Source of the DNA: an uncultured Bacilli bacterium
GTDB lineage: Bacteria > Bacillota_I > Bacilli_A > RF39 > UBA660
Assembly: GCA_947629115.1 (NCBI GenBank)
Contig: CANRCL010000074.1
Location: forward strand, 1-5,835
DNA length: 5,835 nt
Reading direction: 5' to 3'
Shown here: piece after piece, positions 4,614-5,835 of the stretch
Numbering within the stretch: position 1 is the stretch's first letter
Layout of the letters: each line of letters starts with the position of its first letter
Notes under the pieces: model-generated
Seen by the model: the letters and a program-made list of their open reading frames with translations, nothing else
Databases searched by the model: none
Told to the model about the DNA's origin: nothing
Made by a program: the position numbers and the translations under genes

Positions 4614-5835
4614 TGAACAAGAATTAGCAATTACAAAAAGTGGAATGAATATAATTGTTTCAGCTGGAGCTGGGAGTGGTAAAACAGCGGTTTTAACTGA
4701 AAGAGTTATTAGAAAACTTAAAAATGGTGAAGATGTATCTAGACTTTTAATTTTAACATTTACAAATGCTGCTGCTAAAGAAATGAAAGGTCGAATTCGA
4801 GAAGCTATTATAAAAGCTGATTTAAAAGAACAATTAATAAAACTAGATTCAAGTTATATAACTACATTTGATAGTTTTTCTCTTTCTATTGTAAAAAAAT
4901 ATCATTATTTATTAAATATAAGTTCTAATGTTGAAATAGCCAATGATTTAATTTTAAAATGGAAAAAAGAAGAAATATTAGATTCTATTTTTGAAAGATT
5001 ATATAATGAAGAAAATAAAGAATTTTTAAGATTTATTAAAGATTTTACAACAAGAGATGATGAAAAAATTAAAAAAAATATTTTAGATATTTATGATAAG
5101 ATGGATTTAAAATATGATAAAATTTCGTATTTAGATAATTATAATTCTACTAATTTAAGTGAAAAATTTATAAATCAAAGTATTTTAGAATTTGAAAGTT
5201 TATTACAAGAAAAAATTTTAAAAATTAAAGAAAATTTAGCAGAACTTGAATTAATAGTTGATGGTGATTATTATAATGATTTATATGATTCTTTAAAACC
5301 TATTTTAGAGGGAGTAGACTATGATGTTATCAAAAAGGCTTTAGAAGATATTAAAATGCCAAGACTTCCTAGGGGATTTTCTGATGCTAAAAAATATAAA
5401 GATAAAATAAAAGATTTAATTGATAAATTAAAAAATATGATGATTTATGAATCTAAATCTGATATATACAATTCTATTCTTTTAGCTAATAAAAATGTTT
5501 CAATTATTATTGATATTATAAAAGAATTAGATAAAAGTTTTGTTGATTTTAAGAATAAAAATGAATTATATGATTTTACAGATATTGCTAAACTTGCTAT
5601 TAAAATTGTTTTAGAACATAAGGAAGTTGCTTTAGAACTTCGAGATTATTTCCATGAAATATTAATTGATGAATACCAAGATACTAGTGATTTACAGGAA
5701 TTATTTATAAGTCAAATTGCTAATAATAATGTATATATGGTAGGGGATATTAAGCAGTCAATTTATAGATTTCGTAATGCTAATCCTAATCTTTTTAAAG
5801 ATAAATATAATGCTTATCAAAATAATACTGGAGGA
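4597..5835 (+). CDS. addA: AddA helicase-nuclease subunit, N-terminal 413 residues (3' end outside window)
   Basis: AddA is the motor subunit of AddAB, a UvrD/RecB-like SF1A 3'-5' helicase with a C-terminal nuclease. Visible motifs, in order, are the Q motif WTDEQELAI (4-12), Walker A SAGAGSGKT (22-30, K29), motif Ia LTFTNAAAKEM (53-63), and the TxHxF region present as TFDSFSLSIV (90-99). FTDIAKLA (327-334) is the family's 'dF.Dle..a'. Motif II follows as ILIDEYQDTS (355-364; D358, E359), then motif III VGDIKQSIYRFR (382-393). The window ends just after motif III, about a third of the way through a protein that is usually near 1,200 residues, so motifs IV-VI and the nuclease cannot be judged. 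It overlaps addB by 17 bases and shares its promoter. Oddity: D92 and S94 stand where His and Cys of TIHSFC are typical. The operon order B then A matches Bacillus. Confidence 0.95.
   Translation, partial: MTKWTDEQELAITKSGMNIIVSAGAGSGKTAVLTERVIRKLKNGEDVSRLLILTFTNAAAKEMKGRIREAIIKADLKEQLIKLDSSYITTFDSFSLSIVKKYHYLLNISSNVEIANDLILKWKKEEILDSIFERLYNEENKEFLRFIKDFTTRDDEKIKKNILDIYDKMDLKYDKISYLDNYNSTNLSEKFINQSILEFESLLQEKILKIKENLAELELIVDGDYYNDLYDSLKPILEGVDYDVIKKALEDIKMPRLPRGFSDAKKYKDKIKDLIDKLKNMMIYESKSDIYNSILLANKNVSIIIDIIKELDKSFVDFKNKNELYDFTDIAKLAIKIVLEHKEVALELRDYFHEILIDEYQDTSDLQELFISQIANNNVYMVGDIKQSIYRFRNANPNLFKDKYNAYQNNTGG

Noticed and set aside
4611..4682. TGA read as tryptophan, extending AddB to the TAA at 4680
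   Set aside because: It would add only 23 residues in a frame that overlaps the conserved AddA Walker A region, and the other genes are full-length with TGA as stop and TGG for Trp.
4686..4690. AGCGG, the Bacillus Chi sequence, inside the AddA Walker A coding region
   Set aside because: A single five-base hit explained by Gly-Lys-Thr-Ala-Val coding; this organism's Chi is unknown.
1..5835. tRNA, rRNA, CRISPR arrays, insertion sequences, riboswitches
   Set aside because: No cloverleaf-like stretches, regularly spaced repeats, transposase motifs or long structured leaders were seen; intergenic gaps are at most about 136 bases and are explained by terminators and promoters.

Overview
The window comes from a very AT-rich bacterium. 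G+C is roughly a fifth to a quarter by eye, and third codon positions are almost all A or T. It reads as a low-GC Firmicute of the Bacilli/Mollicutes-like kind: addB precedes addA as in Bacillus, ribosome binding sites are AGAGG, AGGTGA and AGGAG, and TGA acts as a stop. Tryptophan, where present, is TGG, so the standard bacterial code fits better than the Mycoplasma code. No species can be named.

The left part (1-1037) is a two-gene unit on the + strand. It starts with the C-terminal part of an AbiEii-type nucleotidyltransferase toxin, whose 5' end lies outside the window. Seventeen bases later comes a 154-residue protein that I read as a complete but catalytically dead DnaQ-type (DEDD) 3'-5' exonuclease fold. 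A weak terminator hairpin spans the stop codon of this second gene. The unit is visibly richer in CpG than the rest of the window, which suggests an acquired defence or toxin-antitoxin cassette.

The middle (1038-2219) holds one membrane-protein gene of the stand-alone LPG-synthase-TM/UPF0104 flippase-like family. It has its own promoter and ends at a good intrinsic terminator.

The right part (2210-5835) is the addB-addA operon, encoding the helicase-nuclease that processes double-strand DNA ends for RecA-dependent repair. AddB is short (785 residues). It keeps its nuclease and iron-sulfur cysteines but has lost the N-terminal Walker A. AddA starts inside the end of addB (17-base overlap) and runs off the window after helicase motif III, so its C-terminal nuclease domain is not visible.

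The most noteworthy points are the apparent pseudo-exonuclease beside the AbiEii toxin, the P-loop-less short AddB, and a terminator/promoter arrangement that occurs twice with almost the same sequence. No tRNA, rRNA, CRISPR array or insertion sequence was seen, and no stretch over 300 bases lacks a gene.
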